NCBI RefSeq assembly: GCF_002934265.1
Contig: NZ_PTIX01000034.1
Location: forward strand, 1 to 64,000
DNA: 64,000 nt
DNA from: Actinokineospora auranticolor
GTDB lineage: Bacteria; Actinomycetota; Actinomycetes; Mycobacteriales; Pseudonocardiaceae
Reading direction: 5' to 3'
In this document: piece by piece, positions 33,267 to 41,544 of the stretch
Position numbering within the stretch: position 1 is the first letter of the stretch
Layout: each line of letters starts with the position of its first letter
Notes under the pieces: generated by a model
Told to the model about the DNA's origin: nothing
Database searches by the model: none
Seen by the model: only the letters and a program-made list of their open reading frames with translations
Translations under genes and position numbers: made by a program

Positions 33267-33569
33267 TGGTCGGGGCTCGTCCACGGTGTGGCAGGCAAGG
33301 CGCCCCAACGGCCTCGTACTCGGTCGTTTCGGCAACGCGGCCAAGCGCGTCAAGGCATGGTCGACAGCGGCGGCGATGACCGGCCAGATGATGGCGGGTT
33401 CATGTCGTCGGGGGTGCTGGCGGACGACAGGGAAGCAGCCGGGTCGGTGGGTGGGGAAGGGGTGTGGCGGCCGATTCACCGGAACAGCCCGGGTGACGGT
33501 TGTCCACAAGGGACTGACCTGGGCTGTCCGGGCGAGTCGGGCCCGGCGGTCCGACGTCGCGGTGGCGCC
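33267..33569. other. Gene-free gap downstream of the AmiC-like gene
   Basis: About 300 bases with no supported reading frame on either strand. It contains a lone TTGTCCACA. No strong terminator hairpin was found. Confidence 0.35.
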
Positions 33570-33692
33570 TCAGACTTCCGCGTGCTGCAACGGATCGTCG
33601 CTCGTCACGGGCGCCAACGGCGTCGGCTCCAGGCGTTGCATCGCCACGGCGCCGAGCATCAGCACGAACGGCATGGTGAGCGCGATCCACAT
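33570..33692 (-). CDS. 40-residue membrane mini-protein
   Basis: ATG 33692 encodes MWIALTMPFVLMLGAVAMQR followed by a hydrophilic tail LEPTPLAPVTSDDPLQHAEV. GAGAGGGG lies eight bases upstream, a good ribosome site. One N-terminal membrane span and a tail is a common plan for actinobacterial mini-proteins of unknown function. Confidence 0.6.
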   Translation of the reverse strand: MWIALTMPFVLMLGAVAMQRLEPTPLAPVTSDDPLQHAEV

Positions 33693-33880
33693 TGGACGGT
33701 CCCCTCTCGGCGTCGGTCTGATCCCACCGTGCAGGTACCCCACCCCCACCCGCGCCACACCGAAGGGGGAGCGATGTGGCCTGAGTCACCCGTTCGGGTC
33801 ATGCCTGCCGCACCAACCGGTGCCGAACGCGGCCGGTTTTCCCACGGCGACAACAGTGGAGCGCGCGTTCCCCGGGGTGG

Positions 33881-34594
33881 TCAGGCCCCGGCCAGGCCCG
33901 CGCTCTCCTCCAGCCGCGTCAGGCGGTCGAGGATGGGGGCGAGTTCCTTGCGCAGGGCGGCGGCCATAGCTGCCGCGGGGTCGGTCGCGCCGGTCTGGGC
34001 CCGCAGGTGCACGTACCCCGCCAGGGCCGCGACGACGGCGGCGCGGACCGCGCGCGGGTCGGCGCCCGCGGCGCGCAGGGTCTGACCTCCCGCGCCGTCC
34101 GGTTCACCGAGCAGGCCGAGCAGGAGGTGTTCGCAGCCGATGTAGTTGTGCCCCAGGCTCACGGCCTCGGTGACGGCCAGCTCCAGCGCGTTGGCCGCCT
34201 GGCCGCCGAAGCGGTCCGCCCGCCCGTCCCCAGTGGACAGCGGGACGGTGATGGCGGTCGGGTCGACCTCGACCGCGCGCAGCACGTGCAGGGCCAGGTT
34301 GGTGCCCTCGACCAGCAGGGCGTGCAGCAGGTGCTCGGTGCCGACCTGCGCGGCGCCGTCGGCGCGGGCCCGGTCCACGGCCAGCCGGATGACCTCCCTG
34401 GCCCGCTGGGTGAACTGCGTCAACCGCTCCGTCGGGTCCCCCGACGCCAGCTCCCCCAGCACCGTGGCGCGGATCGCGGTCACGCGCTTCACCGACTGCT
34501 CCAGCGCCCGCTGGCACACCGCGGACACCGGCACCCCGGACTCCTTGACGGCCTCGGCCAGGTCGTCGGGCAGGTAGACGTTGATCTTCGGCAT
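33881..34594 (-). CDS. RHH DNA-binding domain fused to Clp N-terminal repeats
   Basis: A 237-residue protein. The first ~45 residues (MPKINVYLPDDLAEAVKESG, SAVCQRALEQSV) look like a ribbon-helix-helix domain of CopG type. Two Clp_N repeats follow: one around VDRARADGAAQVGTEHLLHA, the other around EAVSLGHNYIGCEHLLLGLL. There is no ATPase domain, so it cannot unfold proteins itself; the Clp_N part could sense a protein or peptide and the RHH part regulate DNA. GAGAGGGG precedes ATG 34594. A candidate operator lies at 34620. Confidence 0.8.
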   Translation of the reverse strand: MPKINVYLPDDLAEAVKESGVPVSAVCQRALEQSVKRVTAIRATVLGELASGDPTERLTQFTQRAREVIRLAVDRARADGAAQVGTEHLLHALLVEGTNLALHVLRAVEVDPTAITVPLSTGDGRADRFGGQAANALELAVTEAVSLGHNYIGCEHLLLGLLGEPDGAGGQTLRAAGADPRAVRAAVVAALAGYVHLRAQTGATDPAAAMAAALRKELAPILDRLTRLEESAGLAGA

Positions 34595-34619
34595 CGCCAA
34601 CCCCTCTCGTTCGTGTACC

Positions 34620-34641
34620 CCTATAGATAACCCCATATAGG
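34620..34641. promoter_or_regulatory. Candidate RHH operator
   Basis: CCTATA-N10-TATAGG lies 26 bases upstream of the RHH-Clp_N start, in a small AT-rich patch within GC-rich DNA. Palindromic A/T-containing half-sites spaced about one helical turn are usual for RHH autoregulation. The region also offers TATATG as a minus-strand -10. Confidence 0.5.
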
Positions 34642-34849
34642 CGCATAGGTCAAGACCGGTACTGCCACAGGGAAACCGACCGGCGGCGACCACACGATCG
34701 GGTGGCTCGACCGGGCATTTCCCACCGTGATCCGTAGGGTGGGGCCGCGCCCGGAGCGTGCCGCGATCGGCGCGGCGGGCGCTGATCACGACCCCATCCG
34801 CCCGGCACCGGTGTCCGGCCGCGGACCAGTCCGCGAGCTAGGAGACGAC

Positions 34850-35452
34850 GTGATCGCCACCGCCTTCCTCTCCGCCGCACTCCTCGCGTCCCCGCCCGTG
34901 GCGGGCGAGGGGGAGGCGAACGTGGCCGCGGCGCCGGTGCTGAGCATCTCCGTGGACAACGCGCGCGCCGACGCCGCGGCGGGCGACCGGATGACCTACA
35001 CCCTGCGGCTGCGCAACCTCGGCACCGTCGACGTCACCGACCTGCGGCTCACCCAGAGCGTGCCCGCCGGGCTGCGCTTCGACACCGCCGAACCGGCGGG
35101 CACCGCGGCCGGGTCCGGGGTGAGCTGGCAGGTCGACATCGAGCCCGCGGGCGAGACGGTCATCCACTCCACCATGACCGTGCTCGAATCCGACGCGGGC
35201 CAGCCGAGGGCGGCGACGGTGGCCTGCGCGCGCACCGCGGACGAGGCGCCGCCGCTGGTGTGCGCGTCGCACTCGGCGCGGCTGCGCGGCGAGGCCGGGT
35301 CCGCGGACGACTCCTGGGCCAACCGCAACCGCTGGTACCTCGCGGGCGGCGTCTTCCTGCTCGCGGGCATCGCGCTGTTCGTCGTCCGGGTCCGCGGTTC
35401 CGCGATCGGCGCCGACGACGCCGCTGGTAATGGCAACGAGGACAACCACTGA
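34850..35452 (+). CDS. Exported DUF11-domain protein with C-terminal anchor
   Basis: A 200-residue surface protein. It has a signal peptide (IATAFLSAALLASPPVAGEG), one DUF11-type beta-sandwich (about 28-125; DRMTYTLRLRNLGTVDVTDL, then GLRFDTAEPAG), and a C-terminal membrane helix (YLAGGVFLLAGIALFVVRVR) with a short charged tail. Probably anchored by that helix with the sandwich outside. GTG 34850 follows GGAGA. Convergence or co-expression with the GT2 gene 318 bases on is unclear. Confidence 0.75.
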   Translation: MIATAFLSAALLASPPVAGEGEANVAAAPVLSISVDNARADAAAGDRMTYTLRLRNLGTVDVTDLRLTQSVPAGLRFDTAEPAGTAAGSGVSWQVDIEPAGETVIHSTMTVLESDAGQPRAATVACARTADEAPPLVCASHSARLRGEAGSADDSWANRNRWYLAGGVFLLAGIALFVVRVRGSAIGADDAAGNGNEDNH

Positions 35453-35770
35453 CCGACATTGGTTGTTATTTTCCTCTTGGATTGTTTGCCGCGTTGAGGA
35501 AGCGACCGACAACCGACGGAGTGTAGCTCTGTCGCGTTTTCGCTGCCCGTTGGCACCAAAGAAGTCGCGGCCGGTGCGCGCGGTGCGCGCACTCGCGCGG
35601 ATTGTTTGTCCCCGAACGCCCGGAACGTCCAGGGACTTTTCATTCGAATGGCCCAACGGTCCCGGGGAACGAGTCCACGAAGTCGGCGTGACCGCTCGGC
35701 GAATTCGGTAACGCGACCGGCCGCGCGGCGATTAAGAGAATGTTTGCGGCATCGCGCAAGGGGGATGAGC
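35453..35770. other. Gene-free gap, lower GC
   Basis: About 318 bases of noticeably lower GC than the flanks, with TTGGTTGTTATTTTCC and no supported frame. It presumably holds the promoter of the GT2 gene. Confidence 0.4.
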
Positions 35771-36574
35771 ATGGATGTCGTTGTGCCCGCGCACAACGAG
35801 GAAGCCGGTATCAGCGCCTGCCTGGACCGGCTCGCGGAATCGACCGCGGTGGGCAAAGTCGTGGTGGTGGCCAACGGGTGCGCCGACCGAACCGCGGAAG
35901 TGGCGCGCGCGCATTCGAGCGCGCCCGACGTGGTGGTTCTGGGAACCGCCGGGAAAGCGGCCGCGCTCAACGCCGGGGACGCCCGCTGCACCGGGTTCCC
36001 GCGCGCGTACCTGGACGCCGACGTCGAACTCGGCGGACGCGCGCTCGACGCGCTGGCCGCCGCGGCGGCCCGGCCGGAGTTCGAGGCGGCCGTGCCCGCT
36101 GCTCGGATCGACCTAACCGGGGCGTCCTGGGCGGTGCGGCGCTACTACGCCGTGTGGCAGCGGCTGCCCGCCGTCCACCGGTCCAGCGCCGGGCGGGGCG
36201 TGTACGTGCTGGACGCCCGCGCGCACGACCGCCTGTTCCCCCTGCCGGGAGACCTGATCAGCGACGACGGCCACGTGAGCGCGTCGATCGAGCGGCGGGT
36301 GGTGGTACCCGAGGCCGTGGTGACCGTGCGGGCGCCCCGGGACCTGGGCAGCCTGGTGCGCAGGCGGCAGCGCGTGCACAGCGGGAACGCGCGGCTGGTC
36401 CGCGCGGCGGGCCCCCCGACCGGGGTGCGCACGGTCGTCGGGTTGCTGCGCGACCGGCAGGCCTACATGGCCGACGTCGCGGTGTTCCTGGCGGTGACGA
36501 TAGCGGCCCGGGCGATGGCGAACCTGCGGCGCGGGCCGATTGATTGGGGCACGGACCACTCCAGCCGAGGTTAA
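35771..36574 (+). CDS. GT2-family glycosyltransferase
   Basis: A 267-residue GT-A enzyme of family 2: MDVVVPAHNEEAGISACLDR, VVVVANGCADRTAEVAR, GKAAALNAGDARCTG and YLDADVELG (the DxD metal site). A C-terminal RRRQRVHSGNARL segment matches the QxxRW-like region in position. The ATG at 35771 has AGGGGG about six bases upstream; ATG 35765 is an alternative. No membrane helix is obvious until near the end (ADVAVFLAVTIAARAMA). Acceptor and donor are unknown. Confidence 0.82.
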   Translation: MDVVVPAHNEEAGISACLDRLAESTAVGKVVVVANGCADRTAEVARAHSSAPDVVVLGTAGKAAALNAGDARCTGFPRAYLDADVELGGRALDALAAAAARPEFEAAVPAARIDLTGASWAVRRYYAVWQRLPAVHRSSAGRGVYVLDARAHDRLFPLPGDLISDDGHVSASIERRVVVPEAVVTVRAPRDLGSLVRRRQRVHSGNARLVRAAGPPTGVRTVVGLLRDRQAYMADVAVFLAVTIAARAMANLRRGPIDWGTDHSSRG

Positions 36575-36611
36575 TGGTCTGGACAACGGCAACAATTCAC
36601 CGAACACCCGA

Positions 36612-36640
36612 GCCCGCTCGATTGCCGGAATCGAGCGGGC
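36612..36640 (+). terminator. Stem-loop after the GT2 gene
   Basis: GCCCGCTCGATT, loop GCCGG, AATCGAGCGGGC: 12-bp perfect arms, 38 bases after the GT2 stop. Confidence 0.78.
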
Positions 36641-36716
36641 CCGCGTGCTGTGTGGTTCACCTCGCAGGGGGCCGCGATTGTCCGCGCGCGAGACCCGTCG
36701 ACCGGGAATCGTCGAC

Positions 36717-36744
36717 GTGGCCCGGCCGCGCGCGGCCGGGCCAC
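36717..36744 (-). terminator. 28-bp perfect palindrome after the decarboxylase
   Basis: GTGGCCCGGCCGCG and its reverse complement are joined without a loop, 7 bases beyond the decarboxylase stop on the minus strand. With the stem at 36612 it separates the convergent genes. Confidence 0.65.
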
Positions 36745-36750
36745 GCGCGC

Positions 36751-38535
36751 TCAGGCGAAGCCGCGGTCGACGAAGGGCGTTTCGGCCAGCACGGCGGTCG
36801 CGCGGGACAGCGCGGACTGCGGTTCGATCGGGTCGAACGCGTCATAGGCGTACAGGTCGGCGGTGAACGCGTCGATCTGTTCCTGGGTGGTGGACGGCAT
36901 CAGGAACACGTGCGCGATGTGCCGGATGCTGCTGTCGTCGTTCGGCCGCATCCGCAGGCTCACCGTGGACAACGACCACTTGGCGACCAGCCGCGCGCCG
37001 GGCCGCCGGAAGCGGACCGTGATGGCCAGCGGGGTGCGGTCGATGAACAGGCTGTCCTCGTTGAACTTGGCCTTGCGGTACTGCTCCACCTGCACCAGCC
37101 GGTCCACCAGGTAGGCCGACATCCGCTGCGCGTGCGTGGCCTGGGTGATCTGCCGGTCGTCGGGGTTCTTGGCGATGTGGTCCCAGATGACGATCGGCGA
37201 GAACCCGTTGCGGGAGCCCGCGAACGTGGTGTCGAGGGAGCCGATGTAGTCCGGTTTGCTCGGTGGCTGCATCTGGTACTTGACCTTGGTCGCGAAGATG
37301 CCGCACGGCACCGGCGCGCCCATCCACTTGTGCCCGCTGACCACGATCGAGGCGACCATGTCCAGTTCCACCGGCTCGCCGTGCTCGGGCACGTGCCGCG
37401 ACCGCAGGCCGAAGTCGAACTCCGGGACCGGCGCGTCCGGGTTGTACCCGTACTTGGCCTCCTTCGCCGCCTTGGCCAGGAACGGCACGTAGCCCGCGCC
37501 GAGCGCGCCGTCCACGTGGATCCAGAAGCCGCGGCGGTGGTCGGTGCGGCGGCCGTGGCCGTAGTGGATCTCGCGGTCGATCAACCCGTTGGCGTGGAAG
37601 ATGGGCAGCAGCCGGTCGCTGACCTCGCGCACCGGGTCGTAGGCGCCCTTGAAGGTGCTGCCGAAGTTGAGGCTGACGATGATCGGGTGTCCCTTGCGGG
37701 CGAAGAAGTCGACGAGCACGACGAGCTTGTCCACATCGATCGAGCCCGGACCGAAGGTCGAGTACCGCTCGTCGGGGTTGCTCGTCTCGGGCAGCGCCGA
37801 CGGGACCTCGTCCGGCCAGACGCCGTTGTTGATCGGGCACTCGTTCTTGTAGAGGTCGCGGCCCAGCTCGCCGAAGGTCGGCAGGCTGAGCACCCGCACG
37901 GCCTTGTTGAACGAGTAGTGCGTGTCCTCGGAGTAGAAGACCACCGGCTGGTACGCGCGGTTGTCGGCGGTGGCGTCCTGCGGGCTGGCGTAGGTCAGCG
38001 CGCCCGCCTGGTCGGACTCCTCCTCCCCCAGCAGCCGCCTGCCGGAGAGGTAGTCGCGCGCGTTCCACAGCGCGTACATGTTGCCCTCGGTGGAGCCCAT
38101 GCTCAGCGAGTAGCCCCAGCAGGACTCCTTGTCGGCCTGCACGTACGGCTTGCCGTGCCACAGCTCGGCGAAGTAGTCGAGCACCGCCTGCTCGACCACC
38201 TTGCTGTTGACCTTGAGGCCGCCGTCCTGGAACGGGTCGCCGATGTTGTTGATGTGCGTGCGCAGGAACCGCGACAGGTCCTCGGCGTAGCCGTTCATGT
38301 CGGAGTTGATCTGGTAGCCGAGCAGGTGGTCGCGCTTGTACTCGACGTAGGCGGCGAGCCGGTCCAGCGCGGCGGCGCGCTCGGCCGGGGTCAACCCGGT
38401 CCGTTTGAGCTTGAGCTGGTCGGGGGTGGGCGGTGTGGGCGGGTAGGTGCTCCACACCTCCTGGCTGGGGATGGCGATGTCGTCGGTGAACACGTCCCCG
38501 CGCAGCGCGGACGGGCGGCTGTCGACCTGGGTCAT
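36751..38535 (-). CDS. PLP-dependent decarboxylase (group II, VlmD/HDC-like)
   Basis: A 594-residue pyridoxal-phosphate enzyme. The lysine site is SGHKWMGAPVPCGIF; the preceding HVDGALGAGYVPF carries the Asp that pairs with the cofactor nitrogen; SMGSTEGNMYALW holds the cofactor phosphate; THYSFNKA supplies the stacking His region. Layout and length resemble valine decarboxylase VlmD and histidine/glutamate decarboxylase relatives, so the product is an amine. The substrate is not certain. GAGAGGA precedes ATG 38535. It diverges from an ArsR-SRPBCC regulator. Confidence 0.85.
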   Translation of the reverse strand: MTQVDSRPSALRGDVFTDDIAIPSQEVWSTYPPTPPTPDQLKLKRTGLTPAERAAALDRLAAYVEYKRDHLLGYQINSDMNGYAEDLSRFLRTHINNIGDPFQDGGLKVNSKVVEQAVLDYFAELWHGKPYVQADKESCWGYSLSMGSTEGNMYALWNARDYLSGRRLLGEEESDQAGALTYASPQDATADNRAYQPVVFYSEDTHYSFNKAVRVLSLPTFGELGRDLYKNECPINNGVWPDEVPSALPETSNPDERYSTFGPGSIDVDKLVVLVDFFARKGHPIIVSLNFGSTFKGAYDPVREVSDRLLPIFHANGLIDREIHYGHGRRTDHRRGFWIHVDGALGAGYVPFLAKAAKEAKYGYNPDAPVPEFDFGLRSRHVPEHGEPVELDMVASIVVSGHKWMGAPVPCGIFATKVKYQMQPPSKPDYIGSLDTTFAGSRNGFSPIVIWDHIAKNPDDRQITQATHAQRMSAYLVDRLVQVEQYRKAKFNEDSLFIDRTPLAITVRFRRPGARLVAKWSLSTVSLRMRPNDDSSIRHIAHVFLMPSTTQEQIDAFTADLYAYDAFDPIEPQSALSRATAVLAETPFVDRGFA

Positions 38536-38667
38536 GTCGGTCCTCTCACCTCGGCGGGCGCGCCCGGGCGGACCGCGCCCACTGACCGGCCTACCGGAGC
38601 GCCGCCGCCGCGTCGTCACCCCGGCCCGCGACTCCACCCGGCCGGGTCGCGCATTGACCCGGCCGGG

Positions 38668-38719
38668 TTTACAGGCAGCCGTCCGGCTGCCTATGCTGAA
38701 CACGCAGCCGCTTGGCTGC
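38668..38719 (+). promoter_or_regulatory. ArsR-SRPBCC promoter with two operators
   Basis: TTTACA (38668-38673) and TATGCT (38692-38697) are spaced 18 bases apart. The spacer is exactly the palindrome GGCAGCCG-TC-CGGCTGCC (38674-38691). A second, shorter site GCAGCC-GCTT-GGCTGC (38704-38719) covers the likely transcription start. Two helically related sites (29 bp between centres) point to cooperative autorepression by the downstream ArsR protein. Confidence 0.72.
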
Positions 38720-38736
38720 CTTTTTCCGGGAGCGGG

Positions 38737-39531
38737 ATGGACGAGGTGTTCCGGGCGCTGGCCGACCCGAGCAGGCGCAGGCTGCTGGACTCGCTCAACG
38801 AGCGGGACGGGCAGACGCTGCGCGAGCTGTGCGCGGGGCTGGACATGGCGCGGCAGTCGGTCAGCAAGCACCTGGCCGTGCTGGAGGCGGCCAACCTGGT
38901 GACCACCGCGCGGCGGGGCAGGGAGAAGCTGCACCACCTCAACGCCGAGCCGGTCAACGCCATCGCCGACCGCTGGATCAAGCGCTACGACCGCGGGCGG
39001 GTTCAAGCGCTCGCCGACCTGAAGAGAGCACTGGAGCAACCGATGGCCGCACCCACCGAGTTCACGTACACGACGTACATCGCCACCACGCCGGAGAAGC
39101 TGTGGCAGGCGCTCACCGACCCGGCGTTCACGCGCCGGTACTGGGGCGTCGAGTTCACCTCAGATTGGACCGCGGGCACGCCGATGACGTGGGTGGAGAA
39201 CGGCGTGACCATCACCGACCCGGAGCAGGTCGTGCTGGAGTCGGACCCGCCCCGGCGGCTCTCCTACACCTGGCACACCATCTCCGACGAGTGGCGCGAC
39301 TCCCACGACTTCGACCACGAGGTGGCCGCGAGGTTCGCGGCGGAGCCGCGGTCCCGGGTGTCCTTCGAGATCGAGCAGTTGGGCGAGCGGGTCCGGTTGA
39401 CCGTGGTGCACGGTGGCTTCGAGCCGGGCAGCGAGCTGCTCGCGGGCGTGACCCACGGCTGGCCGGAGATCATCGCCAGCCTGAAGTCCCTGCTGGAGAC
39501 CGGCACCGGGCTGCCGGTCCGGCAGGGCTAG
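38737..39531 (+). CDS. ArsR HTH fused to SRPBCC/AHSA1 domain
   Basis: A 264-residue fusion. Residues 1-85 form a winged helix of ArsR type (EVFRALADPSRRRLLDSLNE, ARQSVSKHLAVLEAANLV). Residues 105-255 form an SRPBCC/AHSA1 ligand-binding fold (YTTYIATTPEKLWQALTDPA, RYWGVEFTSDWTAGTP, and the C-terminal helix GWPEIIASLKSLLETG). No metal-binding Cys pair is seen in the helix-turn-helix part, so ligand sensing is probably through the SRPBCC cavity. It may also control the divergent decarboxylase. ATG 38737 follows GGGAG. Confidence 0.88.
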   Translation: MDEVFRALADPSRRRLLDSLNERDGQTLRELCAGLDMARQSVSKHLAVLEAANLVTTARRGREKLHHLNAEPVNAIADRWIKRYDRGRVQALADLKRALEQPMAAPTEFTYTTYIATTPEKLWQALTDPAFTRRYWGVEFTSDWTAGTPMTWVENGVTITDPEQVVLESDPPRRLSYTWHTISDEWRDSHDFDHEVAARFAAEPRSRVSFEIEQLGERVRLTVVHGGFEPGSELLAGVTHGWPEIIASLKSLLETGTGLPVRQG

Positions 39532-40060
39532 GCGCCAGGAGTGCTGAGTGGCCCGTCACGGGCCCCAGGTAGGACCCGCGACGAGGCGGGCGGCAACCGG
39601 GTCGCAACCGGTTGGCACTTGAGACCCGCTCAATCCCCCGGGCATAGTGTTGTCAAAGCTATGGTGAACTCGTATGGAGCGCACACCTACCGCGATCGAG
39701 TGAAGACACCCGGTGGTGACACCCGTTCCGTCACTGGTCGACACCTAAACTTCACCCTTCCCGGTGACGGGCGACGCAGTACCCGGGAAATTCATACCCA
39801 GAGTGTAATTTTCCGCCTTTTGTGGCCACTGGAGCCGGGGGCACCCACCCCGCCGACCGTGCAGTGCTACGCAGCGTCCTACTTGGACCCCTTAAAACCA
39901 CTCGACCCGGCGGCAGCGTCCGTCATGCGGGGCAAACTCGTTCGTGTCTGGCATAAGAACCGGCTCACAGTCCGCGATGGATAGTGAAACGGCTCCCGCG
40001 CCCCACGAGCGTCCCCGCCAACCGGCAGCACAACCCGCCGGGTCGAGAAAGGTTAAGGCC
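39532..40060. other. Gene-free leader region of the SipW locus
   Basis: About 530 bases with no supported frame. TTGTCAAAGC near 39649 and several AT-rich patches suggest a promoter with a long untranslated leader. I could not match it to a known riboswitch. Confidence 0.4.
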
Positions 40061-40687
40061 ATGGCCTCGGTCACCCGTCGTCGCCTCAGCGACCGCAAGT
40101 CGGCTCTGCTCGTCATCGCGGGTGGTCTGGTCGGCACCACCCTGCTCGCCCTCGCGCTGACCGGGACCCTGTCCGCCTTCACCGCGGCCATCACCAACAC
40201 CACCGACACGCTGTCCACCGGGTCGCTGATCCTGCGGGAGACCGACGGCAGCAACACCTGCACCAGCACCAGCTCGTCGACCAACGCCGCCAACTGCGCC
40301 ACCATCAACAAGTACAGCGGCTCGACGCTGCTGCCCGGCGGCTCGGCGACCAAGACCGTCACCCTGGCCAACGACGGCACCATCACCCCGGCCACCTTCA
40401 CCCTGACCCCGGGCACCTGCTCGCAGTCCGGCTCGGTCTCGGGCATCACCCCGGCGTCGGACTTCTGCTCGCAGGTCACCCTGAAGATCTACGCGGCGGC
40501 CACCGCCACCGGCCCGACCTCCTACAACGGCACCCTGGCCGCGTTCACCACTCCCATCTCGCTCACCGCGCTGGCGCCGTCGGCCACCCAGCAGTACACC
40601 TTTGTGGTGAGCCTGCCCTCGTCCCTCGGCAACAGCTACATGGGACTCACCGCTTCGCAGCCACTCACATGGACGTTCAGCTCCTGA
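40061..40687 (+). CDS. SipW-type exported protein (TasA/camelysin-like)
   Basis: A 208-residue exported protein. The signal region (RKSALLVIAGGLVGTTLLAL, then ALTGTLSAFTAAITNTTDTL) has the form of SipW-dependent substrates, in which the cut lies just before FTAAITNTTDT. The mature part is rich in Thr and Ser and strand-like (LPGGSATKTVTLANDGTITP), like camelysin/TasA or other fibre or surface proteins. AGAAAGG precedes ATG 40061. Its end overlaps the signal peptidase gene by 19 bases. Confidence 0.72.
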   Translation: MASVTRRRLSDRKSALLVIAGGLVGTTLLALALTGTLSAFTAAITNTTDTLSTGSLILRETDGSNTCTSTSSSTNAANCATINKYSGSTLLPGGSATKTVTLANDGTITPATFTLTPGTCSQSGSVSGITPASDFCSQVTLKIYAAATATGPTSYNGTLAAFTTPISLTALAPSATQQYTFVVSLPSSLGNSYMGLTASQPLTWTFSS

Positions 40688-41544
40688 TCCGAGTCCGGGC
40701 GCTGGTTCTCAGCCAGCGCCCGGGGAGGCGCGGCAAGCACCGCGCCTCCCTGAGCCATGACCACCGACGCCTGCTGACCACCCTGGCCGCCATCGTGCTG
40801 GCCGGGGTGGTCATGGTGCTGGGGTGGTCGATCACCGGGGGCCGCTGGATGTCGGTGGACACCCCGTCGATGGGCGAGGCCGCCCCGGTCGGCACGCTGG
40901 TGCTGACCCGCCCCGCCCGGGTGGCCGACCTGCGGACGGGCGACATCATCTCCTTCATCCCCCCGGGCGACAGCCGGATCCACACCCACCGCGTGATGGA
41001 CACCGCGGGCGGCGTGCACACCAAGGGCGACATCAACGGGGCGATGGACCCGACCCCGGTCACCCAGGAGAACCTGGTCGGCAAGGTCGTCGCGCGCTGG
41101 TGGGGCATCGCGTGGCTGATCAAGTCGCTGCCGATCCTGATCCCCGGGTGCGGCCTGATCTGGCTGCTCACCCGCCGCGCCGCGCCGCGCTGGCGCAGCG
41201 CGCTGCGGCTCGTGGGGTACCCGCTGGCGGTGAGCGCGGCGATCGTGGTGCTGCGCCCCCTGGTGAACGCGACCCTGCTCACCACGATGGGCGACGAGCA
41301 CGGCACCCGGGCGACCGTGGTGTCGACGGGAATCCTGCCCGTGCGGGTGGAAACCCCCGACGGTGTGTTCGCGGACCTGCACTCCGGCCAGGTCGCCGAC
41401 CTGCTGAGCAACGCCGCCGACGACCACGGCCGCATCCCCATCACGGTCAACGCGCACATGCCGTGGCAGTGGTGGACAGTGTGCCTGGTGCTGTGCGCGG
41501 TGCCGTTCCTGATCTCGCTCTACCGGCAGCGGAGGCTCCGATGA
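40669..41544 (+). CDS. sipW: SipW-like (ER-type) signal peptidase I
   Basis: A 291-residue membrane peptidase of the S26B type. One membrane span precedes the catalytic region; Ser67 lies in VDTPSMGE and His107 in IHTHRV (the ER-type His replacing the bacterial Lys), with HTKGDINGAMDP completing the site. Two C-terminal spans follow. SipW-type enzymes process the TasA-like class, and both neighbours are such candidates. It starts within the previous gene and ends overlapping the next as ATGA, so the three genes form one operon. Confidence 0.88.
   Translation: MDVQLLIRVRALVLSQRPGRRGKHRASLSHDHRRLLTTLAAIVLAGVVMVLGWSITGGRWMSVDTPSMGEAAPVGTLVLTRPARVADLRTGDIISFIPPGDSRIHTHRVMDTAGGVHTKGDINGAMDPTPVTQENLVGKVVARWWGIAWLIKSLPILIPGCGLIWLLTRRAAPRWRSALRLVGYPLAVSAAIVVLRPLVNATLLTTMGDEHGTRATVVSTGILPVRVETPDGVFADLHSGQVADLLSNAADDHGRIPITVNAHMPWQWWTVCLVLCAVPFLISLYRQRRLR

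Noticed and set aside
36544..39531. Long plus-strand frame of about 995 codons
   Set aside because: Only its last 264 codons (ArsR-SRPBCC) are real; the rest is antisense to the PLP decarboxylase and has no family-like text.
39532..40060. Possible riboswitch ahead of the SipW locus
   Set aside because: No known riboswitch core could be recognised by eye; kept only as a gene-free leader.
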